A DNA stretch of 64,000 bases from contig NZ_JADPKR010000045.1 in NCBI RefSeq assembly GCF_023074055.1, forward strand, positions 62,001-126,000, given 5' to 3'. The notes beneath the pieces were generated by a model. The model saw only the letters and a list, made by a program, of their open reading frames with translations, was not told where the DNA came from and ran no database searches. Within the stretch, counting starts at the first letter, position 1. Each line of letters starts with the position of its first letter. The translations under genes and the position numbers were made by a program. This DNA is from Bradyrhizobium sp. 141. GTDB taxonomy: Bacteria > Pseudomonadota > Alphaproteobacteria > Rhizobiales > Xanthobacteraceae. Positions 1 to 8,201 of the stretch are shown in pieces.

Positions 1-177
1 CTTGAAATCACGCGCCATCATCTCGACGCCCGACGAGCTGCGCACCGGCCCGGCATTCAGCGCCAGCACGCGGAGCGCAAGCGGCTTGCCGGCGCAGCGT
101 GCCGCGACCTCGAACACCGAGATCGGGCCGGCCGCGTCGAGCAGCTGGAAATCCGGGAAGATCAGGATGCCGATCAT
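1..177 (-). CDS. GlxA-type DJ-1/PfpI regulator, N-terminal part (cut by window edge)
   Basis: The minus strand from the ATG at 177 reads 59 codons without a stop and begins MIGILIFPDFQLLDAAGPIS, the typical start of the DJ-1/PfpI domain found at the N-terminus of GlxA-like AraC regulators. In that family the class I glutamine amidotransferase-like domain senses a ligand and a C-terminal AraC helix-turn-helix binds DNA. Only the first domain lies in the window, so the AraC part is inferred. It could equally be a stand-alone DJ-1 enzyme. It is divergent from another DJ-1/PfpI gene 95 bp away, which suggests that the regulator controls that neighbour. Confidence 0.75.
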   Translation of the reverse strand, partial: MIGILIFPDFQLLDAAGPISVFEVAARCAGKPLALRVLALNAGPVRSSSGVEMMARDFK

Positions 178-184
178 AGGCTAT

Positions 185-217
185 GTCCGAAATAGAGGGA
201 ATTACGCCATTTCAGAC
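185..217. promoter_or_regulatory. inverted repeat between divergent DJ-1/PfpI genes
   Basis: GTCCGAAAT (185-193) and ATTTCAGAC (209-217) form an inverted repeat with one mismatch and a 15 bp spacer. It is centred between the two divergent starts. It may be an operator for the GlxA-like regulator; this is inference from position and symmetry only. Confidence 0.35.
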
Positions 218-272
218 ACAAAGGCACCATGCCAGTCTTCGCGCGTCAAGCACATCTTTGGAGGACCTGCCG

Positions 273-959
273 ATGTCGCTACCGCTCCAGATCGGAATCC
301 TGGTGTTTCCGCGCGTCACCCAGCTCGACTTCACCGGTCCCTTGCAGGTATTTTCCATGGTGCCCGGCGCCCAGCTGCACCTGATCTGGAAGCGGATCGA
401 GCCGGTGCCGAGCGATTCCGTGCTCATGCTGACGCCGACCACGACGTTCGCGGATTGCCCGCAGCTCGACGTGATCTGTGTGCCCGGCGGCGGCGGCACC
501 AACGACCTGCTCAACGATGAGGAGGTGCTCGCCTTCCTGCGCAAGCAGGCCGAGGGCGCCAAATACGTCACCTCCGTCTGCACGGGATCGCTGGCGCTCG
601 GCGCCGCCGGCCTGCTCAAGGGCTACCGCGCCGCGACCCATTGGAGCGCGATGGAGATGCTCGGCCAGTTCGGCGCCACGCCGACCAGGACGCGCGTCTG
701 CGTCGACCGCAACCGCATCACTGGCGGCGGCGTCACCGCGGGAATCGATTTCGCGCTGACGCTGGTGTCCATCATGATCGATCGCACCACGGCGGAAGCA
801 ATCCAGCTCCAGATGGAATACAATCCGGCCCCGCCGTTCAATTCGGGCTCGCCCGACACCGCGCCGGCGGAAGTGCTGGCATTGCTGAAGGAGCGCGGCG
901 CGCAAAACCAGGCGCGGCGGCTCGATGCGGTCAAGCGTGCGGCTGAGCGCGTGATGTAG
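273..959 (+). CDS. DJ-1/PfpI family protein, isonitrile hydratase-like
   Basis: A 228-residue single-domain DJ-1/PfpI protein. The start at 273 is chosen because GGAG lies about 9 bp upstream and the product then begins directly with the domain (MSLPLQIGILVFPRVTQLDF). The nucleophile elbow SVCTGSLALG contains Cys103-Thr104, and Asp19 lies in QLDFTGP. These match the Asp/Cys/Thr set known in Pseudomonas isonitrile hydratase (InhA), which hydrates isonitriles to N-substituted formamides. The length agrees with that enzyme. There is no C-terminal helix-turn-helix, so it is an enzyme and not a regulator. The physiological substrate is unknown, and other DJ-1 activities such as glyoxalase are possible. 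Confidence 0.8.
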   Translation: MSLPLQIGILVFPRVTQLDFTGPLQVFSMVPGAQLHLIWKRIEPVPSDSVLMLTPTTTFADCPQLDVICVPGGGGTNDLLNDEEVLAFLRKQAEGAKYVTSVCTGSLALGAAGLLKGYRAATHWSAMEMLGQFGATPTRTRVCVDRNRITGGGVTAGIDFALTLVSIMIDRTTAEAIQLQMEYNPAPPFNSGSPDTAPAEVLALLKERGAQNQARRLDAVKRAAERVM

Positions 960-963
960 CCCT

Positions 964-1092
964 CGTGTCCCGGACGCGGTGCGGCACGCAGTGACGCTCC
1001 GCAGAGCCGGGACCCACGCCACAGGATGCTCTCGGAAACATGGTCCCGGCTCAGCGGCGCAGCGTTACACGCTGCACCGCGTCCGGGACACG
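964..1092. repeat. palindromic intergenic repeat, GTCCCGGACGCG family
   Basis: A 19 bp arm CGTGTCCCGGACGCGGTGC (964-982) is perfectly repeated in inverted orientation at 1074-1092, with further pairing inside. A second copy of the family lies at 49985-50070. This is a REP/BIME-like mobile palindrome without any coding sequence. Confidence 0.75.
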
Positions 1093-1112
1093 CCAGGACG
1101 ATGGCAACAGAA

Positions 1113-1142
1113 AAAGGCCGCTCGGTTTCCCAAGCGGCCTTT
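1113..1142. terminator. rho-independent terminator-like hairpin
   Basis: AAAGGCCGCT (1113-1122) and AGCGGCCTTT (1133-1142) form a perfect 10 bp stem with a 10-nt loop. A/T tracts flank both sides, so it could serve either strand. The remaining sequence to 1437 shows no gene I can support. Confidence 0.6.
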
Positions 1143-1437
1143 CCTGCCTTACGGCGGCTGCACATTTCATCGGGCGATTTCGGAGCTTGCAGACCGGGGG
1201 CCTATCTCCCGATCGAGTCCTGGTCGGCGGCCGCTGCATTTCGGGACAGTCGCGAACTGTTGCCCGAACCGAACGCGATGGTCTCCCATCTCCGTAAGAT
1301 GGGATCATTGAGCCGCATCGCCCGCGTTGGCGCAACGGCCGTGCAACCGCCATCCCCGCTGTTCCCGTTGTCCACAGCAAGGTGCGGCGGATGCGCATGC
1401 ATCCAATTTGACGATGTAGATCGCGGAGGCCGAAAGA

Positions 1438-1845
1438 CTAGCCAGGCGTCCAGGGCTGATAGTCGCCGGTGGCCTTCGGCCGCTTGCCGCTGGCAAGGGT
1501 CGAGCCCGAGGGACGATAGGCCTTTGCCGTGCCGGTGAGATTGGGCTGGTGCGGCTTTTCCCATTCGCGCGGCTGATAATTGGCCTCGGTCGGCGGCACA
1601 TCGACGACATGATGGATCCAGCCATGCCAGGACGGCGGGATCCGGCTCGCTTCGGCATAGCCGTTATAGACCACCCAGCGCCGCTCGAAGCCGAGGGTCG
1701 GATCGACCGCCCCGCCGCGGGTGCGATAGTAGAGATTGCCCTGCTCGTCCTGGCCGACCAGCTCCCCGTACCGCTTGGTCCAGAGTTGGGTGCCAAAAGT
1801 CTGGCCATTCCACCAGGTGAAGAACTTGAGGAAGAATTGTTTCAT
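1438..1845 (-). CDS. NADH:ubiquinone oxidoreductase subunit NDUFA12 (17.2 kDa) family
   Basis: A 135-residue protein starting [20 protein letters not shown]. It shows the family landmarks: [20 protein letters not shown], YYRTR, a region like [24 protein letters not shown], and a proline-rich tail. NDUFA12 is a supernumerary subunit of respiratory complex I on the matrix/cytoplasmic side and is found in alphaproteobacteria and mitochondria, usually apart from the nuo operon, as here. The start at 1845 removes a long non-conserved N-terminal extension. It is monocistronic. The length is normal for bacterial members. Confidence 0.88.
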   Translation of the reverse strand: [135 protein letters not shown]

Positions 1846-2089
1846 GCGGCAAGGGCCCTGCTTCGTCGGGCCCTGATGCCATCCGGGCGGTGAAATGTCC
1901 AGTTCGGCGGAACGTTGGGGCCCTTCCGCAAATGCGCGGCCGCGACACAAAGGCTGCCGCAAATCGGACGCGATCCGTTCATGCCGGGTACAGGGGTCGC
2001 GAGCGAGGCTTCCGGTCGCACGCAAACCGGCGTGATCCCAGGAACCCCAGCCCTTTCATAGGGTTTGCTTCCGGGAAAGGAGTTTGACC

Positions 2090-2770
2090 ATGAACAATCT
2101 GAAAGTTTTGAGTGCCGCCGCAGCGCTGGCGCTCGTTCTACCCATGACCTCACCGAGCTTCGCACAGGGGCCCGGCGGCGGTGGCCGTGGGGGCGGTGGT
2201 GGTGCCCACATCGGCGGCGGTGGTGGCGGCGCTCACATCGGCGGTGGGGGTGGCGGCGGCGGCGCTCACTTCGGTGGTGGCGGCGCGCGCATGAGCGGCG
2301 GCGGCTTCAGCGGCGGCGGAGCACGGATGGGCGGCGGCCCCGCGTTGCGCGGAGGCGGCGGCAACTTCGCGGCCGGCCCCGCGGCCGGCCCAGCGATACG
2401 TCCGAGCGGCGGCACGTCCTTCACCGGTGGCGTCAGCCGCAACTTTGCAGCCGCCAACGGCGGCACCTGGCAAGGCCGCAGCGGCAACTGGAACGGCGGG
2501 GGCTGGCGTCATCACCATCATCGTCGCGGCGGATTCTGGCCCGGCTTCGCGGCGGGGGCGGCGATCGGCGGCCTCGGCTCGTACGCCTATTACGGCGGCA
2601 GCTATTACGATGATCCCTACTACTATGGCAGCTACTATGATGAGCCGTCAGTGGCGGTGGTCCCCGATGGCGGCGGCGATGCAGCCTATTGCGCGCAGCG
2701 CTACAAATCCTATGACCCGGCTTCAGGGACCTATCTCGGTTACGACGGCCAGCGGCATCCCTGTCCGTAA
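2090..2770 (+). CDS. secreted glycine-rich BA14K family protein
   Basis: A 226-residue product. The ATG at 2090 follows GGAAAGGAG at a good distance. Residues 1-26 form a Sec signal peptide ending near SFAQG. Next comes a low-complexity Gly-rich region with repeated GGGGGAHIGGG units, a HHHH stretch, a short hydrophobic Gly/Ala segment (GFAAGAAIGGLGSYAYYGG) and a Tyr-rich part. The C-terminus carries the BA14K signature AYCAQRYKSYDPASGTYLGY followed by DGQRHPCP with two cysteines. BA14K proteins of Brucella and rhizobia are small envelope proteins, some with lectin-like activity. Low complexity makes the middle uninformative. A perfect hairpin follows the gene. Confidence 0.75.
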   Translation: MNNLKVLSAAAALALVLPMTSPSFAQGPGGGGRGGGGGAHIGGGGGGAHIGGGGGGGGAHFGGGGARMSGGGFSGGGARMGGGPALRGGGGNFAAGPAAGPAIRPSGGTSFTGGVSRNFAAANGGTWQGRSGNWNGGGWRHHHHRRGGFWPGFAAGAAIGGLGSYAYYGGSYYDDPYYYGSYYDEPSVAVVPDGGGDAAYCAQRYKSYDPASGTYLGYDGQRHPCP

Positions 2771-3038
2771 GACGGCCTGAACGGTTGTTGCAGTATGACA
2801 CGATACATGGGCGGCGCCGGTCCTTGCCGGCGCCGCCCATGCGTTTTGGCGAGCCGCCCGAATTCTCCAGCTTGCGATAGAGCTCCAGCCAGCGTCGCTC
2901 GCGCGCCATCAGCGGCTCGCCCTCGAACGACCACGCCGGACACCCCTCCTCGTCGAGAGGTGCGGTGGCCTCGAGCCTTTCAAACTCCGCAAGTTCGCCC
3001 GCCGTCGGCCGTAAGGCGGTGAACACGTTCGGGCACAT
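2433..3038 (-). CDS. doubtful hypothetical ORF, N-terminal part protein-like
   Basis: From the ATG at 3038 the first ~70 codons look like a real soluble protein (acidic, few repeats, e.g. TAGELAEFERLEATAPLDEE and FEGEPLMARERRWLELYRKL). The frame then runs through the terminator hairpin and antisense to the BA14K gene, where the composition becomes Arg/Ser-rich and implausible. Either a short conserved protein has lost its original stop by frameshift, or only the first part is translated usefully. I do not recognise the family. It lies just upstream of, and on the same strand as, the end of the LuxR-type gene. Confidence 0.25.
   Translation of the reverse strand: MCPNVFTALRPTAGELAEFERLEATAPLDEEGCPAWSFEGEPLMARERRWLELYRKLENSGGSPKRMGGAGKDRRRPCIVSYCNNRSGRLTDRDAAGRRNRDRSLKPGHRICSAARNRLHRRRHRGPPPLTAHHSSCHSSRDHRNSCRRNRRTSRGRRSPPPPRSRARIRRDDDGDDASPRRSSCRCGLARCRRWRLQSCG
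2806..2841 (+). terminator. terminator-like hairpin after BA14K gene
   Basis: CATGGGCGGCGCCGG (2806-2820) and its exact complement (2827-2841) form a 15 bp stem with a 6-nt loop, 36 bp after the BA14K stop. The T tract behind it is short (GTTTTGG). Confidence 0.55.
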
Positions 3039-3057
3039 CAAGCGGCCGGGTGACGCA

Positions 3058-4200
3058 TCACTGTTCCCAATCGACATCCGCGACCCGTACGCTGCCGATC
3101 GATGCCATCAGGCTGGCGAGCTGGGCCTGACGCCGGGTCGCGGTCTTGGCGAAAACTCGGCGCAGATGCGTCTTGATGGTGTTTGGCGACAGCCCGAGCG
3201 CGCGTGCGGTCTCGATGGTTGTACTGCCGGACGACGACGCGAGCGCGACCCGCGCCTCGGCGTGAGTCAGGCCGTATGCGTCCATGATCCGTCCGAGCGG
3301 GATCGATCGTCGGTTGGCAGGATCGACGACGAACAGCAGCACCGCCGCATCCTTCACGCCCGCATCGGACAGTCGTCCGAGATCCTTGCTCCGGATCGAG
3401 GAGACCAGGATGGTCAGGAGCCGGCCGTCCTGGTTGCGTGGCAGGCTCATGGTGCCGCCGGCGGTCCCTTGCAGCGCCGCGCGGACCAATTCGTTAAGAC
3501 GCTGCGAATGCACAGGCGAATGGGTCGCGATCGAGTGATGCAGCCGCAGCGCCCCTTCCTCCGACATCCGTCGCGCAGCGGCATTGGAGAACAGCACGCG
3601 CGCCTTGTGGTCCAGCACCACGACACCATCGGCAAGCCGGTCGAGGACATCGAATGCTGCATGCTGCACGGCCAGATAGCCGTCGATCCGAAATCCGAGC
3701 GTCACCGACCGGCGCAAATGCGGCGACAACCACTCCAGGAGCCGCTCCTCATCGGGATCGAGCGGCCCGCGCCGCTCGCTACGACACATGTTGAAGGCCG
3801 CACGAAAATCGTCACGTGCCGCCAGCGCAATCATTCCGTTGTGCCCGACCTCCTGGGGCCGCAGCACTTCGTCGTAGAATGCGGTCGCCTGAAGCTTCGA
3901 GAGCGGGATCGCTTGATCGGACTGCACCAGCCGCCCTACTGGCTGCGTCTCCATATATTGCGACCACGGATTATTCATGTGCCGCTCCTGATAGGCGCGA
4001 TTGCACTCCTCATTCAGGCGGCCGTTGAAATCGAAATAAACGCGCTGCGCGGTGACGGATTGACCGAACAGGATGCCGCCCTCGCTATGCGTGAGATCGG
4101 CGATCGCCGTGAGCGCATGCGGCCACAGATCGTTCTCGGCCGCAGCGTCGTAGATCAGGTCGAGAAGCTTCTCGATCTTGTCGCTGGAGAAGTTCACCAT
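3058..4200 (-). CDS. LuxR-family helix-turn-helix transcriptional regulator
   Basis: A 380-residue regulator. The C-terminal ~60 residues form a LuxR/GerE helix-turn-helix: LTHAEARVALASSSGSTTIE, then TARALGLSPNTIKTHLRRVF. The N-terminal ~300 residues look like a PAS/GAF-type sensor (for example VLDRLADGVVVLDHKARVLF); no receiver or autoinducer-binding signature is obvious. The start is uncertain: ATG 4200 gives MVNFSSDKIEK, while in-frame ATGs at 4218 and 4239 are alternatives, none with a strong ribosome site. It is divergent from the autotransporter at 4686, and two palindromic sites lie between them, so it probably controls itself and the autotransporter. Confidence 0.8.
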   Translation of the reverse strand: MVNFSSDKIEKLLDLIYDAAAENDLWPHALTAIADLTHSEGGILFGQSVTAQRVYFDFNGRLNEECNRAYQERHMNNPWSQYMETQPVGRLVQSDQAIPLSKLQATAFYDEVLRPQEVGHNGMIALAARDDFRAAFNMCRSERRGPLDPDEERLLEWLSPHLRRSVTLGFRIDGYLAVQHAAFDVLDRLADGVVVLDHKARVLFSNAAARRMSEEGALRLHHSIATHSPVHSQRLNELVRAALQGTAGGTMSLPRNQDGRLLTILVSSIRSKDLGRLSDAGVKDAAVLLFVVDPANRRSIPLGRIMDAYGLTHAEARVALASSSGSTTIETARALGLSPNTIKTHLRRVFAKTATRRQAQLASLMASIGSVRVADVDWEQ

Positions 4201-4288
4201 TTTGCCGCCCGAGTTCATCGGCAACCAATGATTGCCCATACAACCTGAAGAGGTATGATGATGATACCGCATTTGGCGGCACAATGCC

Positions 4289-4304
4289 TCACCCGGTCGG
4301 GTGA
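4289..4304. promoter_or_regulatory. 16 bp palindrome, operator candidate (copy 1)
   Basis: TCACCCGGTCGGGTGA: arms TCACCCG and CGGGTGA are perfectly complementary around GT. It lies 89 bp upstream of the LuxR-type start. A near-identical copy is at 4473-4488. Confidence 0.55.
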
Positions 4305-4472
4305 GAGACACTGCCAATGTCGGTCACGACCCCGTCTTGTGGCGAGTTTGGTCATCGTGGAACTGCCACACAATCGGATGCGATCGCGCATCCTTCTGCG
4401 ATCGAGATCTCCGGCAAACCTCCCACCGAAAATCAAGATGCCGGCAGTACGTCAAGCCGAGATCGCGCGTCA

Positions 4473-4488
4473 TCATCCGGTCGGGTGA
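4473..4488. promoter_or_regulatory. 16 bp palindrome, operator candidate (copy 2)
   Basis: TCATCCGGTCGGGTGA differs from copy 1 at one base. The centre-to-centre distance is 184 bp. It lies about 200 bp upstream of the autotransporter start. The rest of 4201-4685 contains no gene I can support. Confidence 0.55.
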
Positions 4489-4685
4489 AACGCACAGTGA
4501 GGCGCGTGTCCATTCCCGCCGATCCTCACCGCCACTGTGTTCTGCGCGCCACGGTCACCGCTCATCTGGCGCCCCCTCACCCCGTTGGGCGACGCGACGA
4601 CCCGTCACCGTTCGCTATCCACGTCACCGACGGTTGCGCTCGGGCGAGTCGGGACACCTGCACAGGTTTGGAAGAAGACTGGGAA

Positions 4686-7535
4686 ATGGCAATGGCACAG
4701 GCACACCGCGAGATCTCCAAGGCCGCGATGGGCCGTTGCGCCAGGCGCCGCGAGCGTCTCCTCACTCGGTATTTCGCAGGTTCATTGATCCTTTCGGCAG
4801 CACTGCTGGCAGGCCAATCGGCTCAGGCGGATTGCACGCCGCAGGCGGCAGGCCAATCGAACCTCGTCGCAACCTGCACCGGAACGACCCTCAATCAGGG
4901 CGGAGGCGCGCCGGGAACGAGCGCTGGTGTCAACGGCTACGGCACCGGTGCAGAGAATGCGACCGTCACGGTCGCGAGCGGCGCCTTGGTCTCCGGAACG
5001 GCCGCCAACGCGCGGGGTATCTATCTCGGCCGGGGGACCGTCATCAACAGCGCCGGTGCGACCATCGCAGGCGATCAGTCCGGCATCGCCACGGCCGGCA
5101 CCGATCCGCTTACCGTCACCAATTCGGGCACCATTCAGGCCTCTGGTTTTGGTATTGACGGACTGGGGCAGACCACCGTCACCAACAACGCTGGCGCGAC
5201 GATCACCGGGACCGCGTACGGGGTTTCCGGCACGACGCTGAACCTCACGAACCACGGGACCATCGCGGGCACGAACGCGAGTGGTGCCTCCGCATTCGCC
5301 GGCGGCACGATCACGAACTCCGCGGGAGGTAGCATTACTGGAGGAGCCTATGGCGTACAGATCAACCAGGCCGGCCTTGTCACCAACTATGGCACGATCG
5401 CCGCCGTGGGATCCGCCGTGGCATCCCCCCAGGCCGGTATCGGCGCAGGCTCCAATTCGACCATCAACAATTTCGCCGGCGCCACCGTCACCAGCAGCGG
5501 CCAGGCAGCGGTCGCTGTCGGTTCGGGTAGCGTGATCTACAACACCGGAACGATCAGCGGCTTCGTCTACGGTGTCCAGGCCATCGGCGGAGGCGTCTCG
5601 ATGTACAATGCTGGCAGCCTCAGCGCCGTCATATTCGATGGCACCACACAGGCCATCAACGCCATTCTCTTCGCTGGAACTGGCAATACCCTCACGCTGG
5701 GGCCCGGATCGAGCATCTCGGGCGCGGCAATCGGTACTGGCGCCGACACGTTTCAGCTCGGCGGCAGCGGCGCGGCGACCTTCGACGTCTCGCAAATCAA
5801 TCCAACCGGGCAGTATCGCGGCTTCGGCACCTTCAACAAGGTCGGCGACTCCACCTGGAGCTTGACCGGCACCAGCAGCTTTGCCGGTCCGGTCAACGTG
5901 GACAGCGGCACATTGCTGGTCAACGGCAACATTTCGCCCGCGAGCGGCATCGCCGTGAATTCGGGCGGCACACTCGGCGGCACCGGCACCGTCGCCAGCG
6001 TCATCGTCAGCGGCGGTACGCTCGCGCCCGGTACTTCGATTGGAACGCTGACCGTTGCCGGCAGCCTTTCTCTCACCGCGGCATCGACTTATCTGATCGA
6101 AGTTTCCCCGTCCTCTTCCGACCGCACCAATGCCACAGGCGGCGCTACGCTCGGCGGGGCGGCAGTGCAGGCATCGTTCGCAGCAGGGAGCTACGTCTCG
6201 AAGCAATACACGATCCTCACCGCCGCAGGTGGCGTCAGCGGCACATTCGGCGCTCTCACCACCAACCTGTCGCCCAACTTCAGCACGAGCCTGAGCTACG
6301 ATGCCAACGACGTCTATCTCAACCTGGTTCTAAACTTCGCCATTCCGGGCGGTCTCAATGCCAACCAGCAAAACGTCGGCAACGCGCTGACGAGCTTCTT
6401 CAATGCCAACGGCAGCATTCCCGCGGTCTACAGCATGCTGACTCCGGGCGGCCTGACCCAGGCTTCGGGCGAGGCCGCCACCGGCAGCCAGCAGGCGACG
6501 TTCAACGCCATGAACCAGTTCATGGGCATCCTCACCGATCCGTTCATCACCGGACGCGGCGAGACGGCGACGTCCTCGGCGACGTCGTCCTTCGCGGCCA
6601 GCGATGCACGCCGTGGGACATCCCGGCCCGAACGCGACGCCTATGCCGTGATGTTCGCGAAGGCGCCTGTCGCGCGGGTCCATGATCCCCGCTGGAGCGT
6701 ATGGGCGGCCGGCTTCGGCGGCGCGCAGACGACCGACGGACATACGGCGCTCGGCAGCAACACTTCGACCAGCCGCCTTGCGGGCGTCGCCGTCGGCGCC
6801 GACTATCGCTTTTCTCCGGATACGGTCGCCGGCTTCGCGCTCGCAGGCGGTGGCACGAGCTTCTCCGTCGAGAACAGCGGCTACGGTCGATCCGATCTGT
6901 TTCAGGCCGGCGCGTTCGTGCGCCACAGATCCGGTCCAGCCTATGTCTCGGCGGCGCTTGCCTACGGCTATCAGGACATCACCACGGACCGCCTCGTGAC
7001 GATCGCGGGCGTCGATCGGCTGCGCGCCGAGTTCAATGCGAATGCCTATTCGGGCCGTGTCGAGGGCGGCTATCGCTTTGCGACGCCCTGGCTGGGCGGC
7101 CTCGGCCTGGCGCCCTACGCTGCGGGTCAGTTCACCACGTTCGATCTGCCTGCCTACGTAGAGTCGGCGCTGGCGGGCACCCCGGCGTTTGCGCTCGCCT
7201 ATGGTTCGAAGAGCATTGCCGACAGTCGCAGCGAGCTCGGGTTTCGCAGCGACAAGTCCTATGCCCTGGCCGGTGCGATGCTGACGCTGCGCGGCCGGCT
7301 AGCCTGGGCGCATGATTTCAACGCCGACCGCGCGGCCACTGCGACGTTCCAGGCATTGCCGGGCGCAAGCTTCGTCGTCAACGGCGCGGCCCAGCCGCGG
7401 GATTTCGCACTGACGAGCGCATCGGCCGAGGTGCGGTGGATGAACGGCTGGTCCGCCGCCGCAACGTTCGAAGGCGAATTCGCGGATGCAATGCGCAGCT
7501 ATGCTGGCAAGGGCGTTGTCCGCTACTCCTGGTAG
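4686..7535 (+). CDS. autotransporter (type Va) with beta-helix passenger
   Basis: A 949-residue protein. The start at 4686 follows GGAAGAAG. An extended signal peptide with an Arg-rich n-region and a hydrophobic core (YFAGSLILSAALLAG) ends near QAD-C. Residues ~35-370 hold short degenerate repeats of the type TITNSAGGSITGGAYGV and NNAGATITG, typical of a right-handed beta-helix. Around residues 375-540 are autotransporter-associated beta-strand repeats (SGTLLVNGNIS, SGGTLAPGTSIGTLTV). From ~660 (WSVWAAGFGG) to the end is the C-terminal beta-barrel, finishing VRYSW with the expected aromatic terminal residue. It is likely surface-displayed. The passenger ligand cannot be inferred. It is divergent from a LuxR-type regulator. 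Confidence 0.88.
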   Translation: MAMAQAHREISKAAMGRCARRRERLLTRYFAGSLILSAALLAGQSAQADCTPQAAGQSNLVATCTGTTLNQGGGAPGTSAGVNGYGTGAENATVTVASGALVSGTAANARGIYLGRGTVINSAGATIAGDQSGIATAGTDPLTVTNSGTIQASGFGIDGLGQTTVTNNAGATITGTAYGVSGTTLNLTNHGTIAGTNASGASAFAGGTITNSAGGSITGGAYGVQINQAGLVTNYGTIAAVGSAVASPQAGIGAGSNSTINNFAGATVTSSGQAAVAVGSGSVIYNTGTISGFVYGVQAIGGGVSMYNAGSLSAVIFDGTTQAINAILFAGTGNTLTLGPGSSISGAAIGTGADTFQLGGSGAATFDVSQINPTGQYRGFGTFNKVGDSTWSLTGTSSFAGPVNVDSGTLLVNGNISPASGIAVNSGGTLGGTGTVASVIVSGGTLAPGTSIGTLTVAGSLSLTAASTYLIEVSPSSSDRTNATGGATLGGAAVQASFAAGSYVSKQYTILTAAGGVSGTFGALTTNLSPNFSTSLSYDANDVYLNLVLNFAIPGGLNANQQNVGNALTSFFNANGSIPAVYSMLTPGGLTQASGEAATGSQQATFNAMNQFMGILTDPFITGRGETATSSATSSFAASDARRGTSRPERDAYAVMFAKAPVARVHDPRWSVWAAGFGGAQTTDGHTALGSNTSTSRLAGVAVGADYRFSPDTVAGFALAGGGTSFSVENSGYGRSDLFQAGAFVRHRSGPAYVSAALAYGYQDITTDRLVTIAGVDRLRAEFNANAYSGRVEGGYRFATPWLGGLGLAPYAAGQFTTFDLPAYVESALAGTPAFALAYGSKSIADSRSELGFRSDKSYALAGAMLTLRGRLAWAHDFNADRAATATFQALPGASFVVNGAAQPRDFALTSASAEVRWMNGWSAAATFEGEFADAMRSYAGKGVVRYSW

Positions 7536-7784
7536 GTCGCCTGCGCGACATCGGCCGCTTCTCGCCGGCCATTGCGGCTCCGACATCTGGACGTCATGGA
7601 ACGAAACATCCGCGTAGCCTCGCGGCGAGACCGCGGCGCCGCTTCGCGGTTTTCGCCGGGCGGAACTCGGACCTCTATGCACCGCACCGTGCATATCTAC
7701 CCTGATCCAATCCAAAATTGACCCGACACACGATTCGCGGATATCACCAATCAGAGTGGGGACTTCGATCTACTGGGAAGTGTC

Positions 7785-8201
7785 ATGCCGCGCGTTCTCG
7801 TGGTTGATGACGATCCGATGGTCGGCGCGACCATCGAGGTCCTCCTCCAACGTCAGGGCTTCGACGTCACGCTGGCCGACGGTGGCGAAACAGGACTGGC
7901 TGCGCTGGAAGCGCAGGCCTTTGAGGTGATGCTGGTTGACATCTTCATGCCGCATATGCGCGGCTTCGAGTCCATCCGCATCTTCCATGAGCGCGCGCCG
8001 GCTACTCCGCTGATCGCGATGTCCGGCTACGCCTTCGCCTCATCCGCCTCGCCCTCTCCCGATTTCCTCCGCATGGCGCTGGAGCTCGGCGCAACACGCT
8101 GCCTGCGCAAGCCGTTCACGCCCGAAGCGTTGCTGACCACGATCCGGGAATGCCTCGCCGGCGAGAGCGCGCAGCCGAAGGACAAGAAAGAATCCCCTTG
8201 A
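7785..8201 (+). CDS. single-domain response regulator (receiver)
   Basis: A 138-residue CheY-like protein. The acidic triad DDD at 8-10, the phosphoacceptor Asp52 (MLVDIFMP), switch Ser80 (IAMSGY) and Lys109 (CLRKPF) are all present, so phosphorylation should be possible. No output domain follows, only a short charged tail. The gene overlaps the next one by 4 bp (TTGA), indicating translational coupling with the hybrid kinase, its probable partner in a phosphorelay. The 249 bp upstream hold the likely promoter but no clear motif. Confidence 0.88.
   Translation: MPRVLVVDDDPMVGATIEVLLQRQGFDVTLADGGETGLAALEAQAFEVMLVDIFMPHMRGFESIRIFHERAPATPLIAMSGYAFASSASPSPDFLRMALELGATRCLRKPFTPEALLTTIRECLAGESAQPKDKKESP

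Noticed and set aside
1143..1437. Short ORFs between the terminator and the NDUFA12 gene
   Set aside because: They are overlapping frames on both strands with no ribosome site or protein-like composition.
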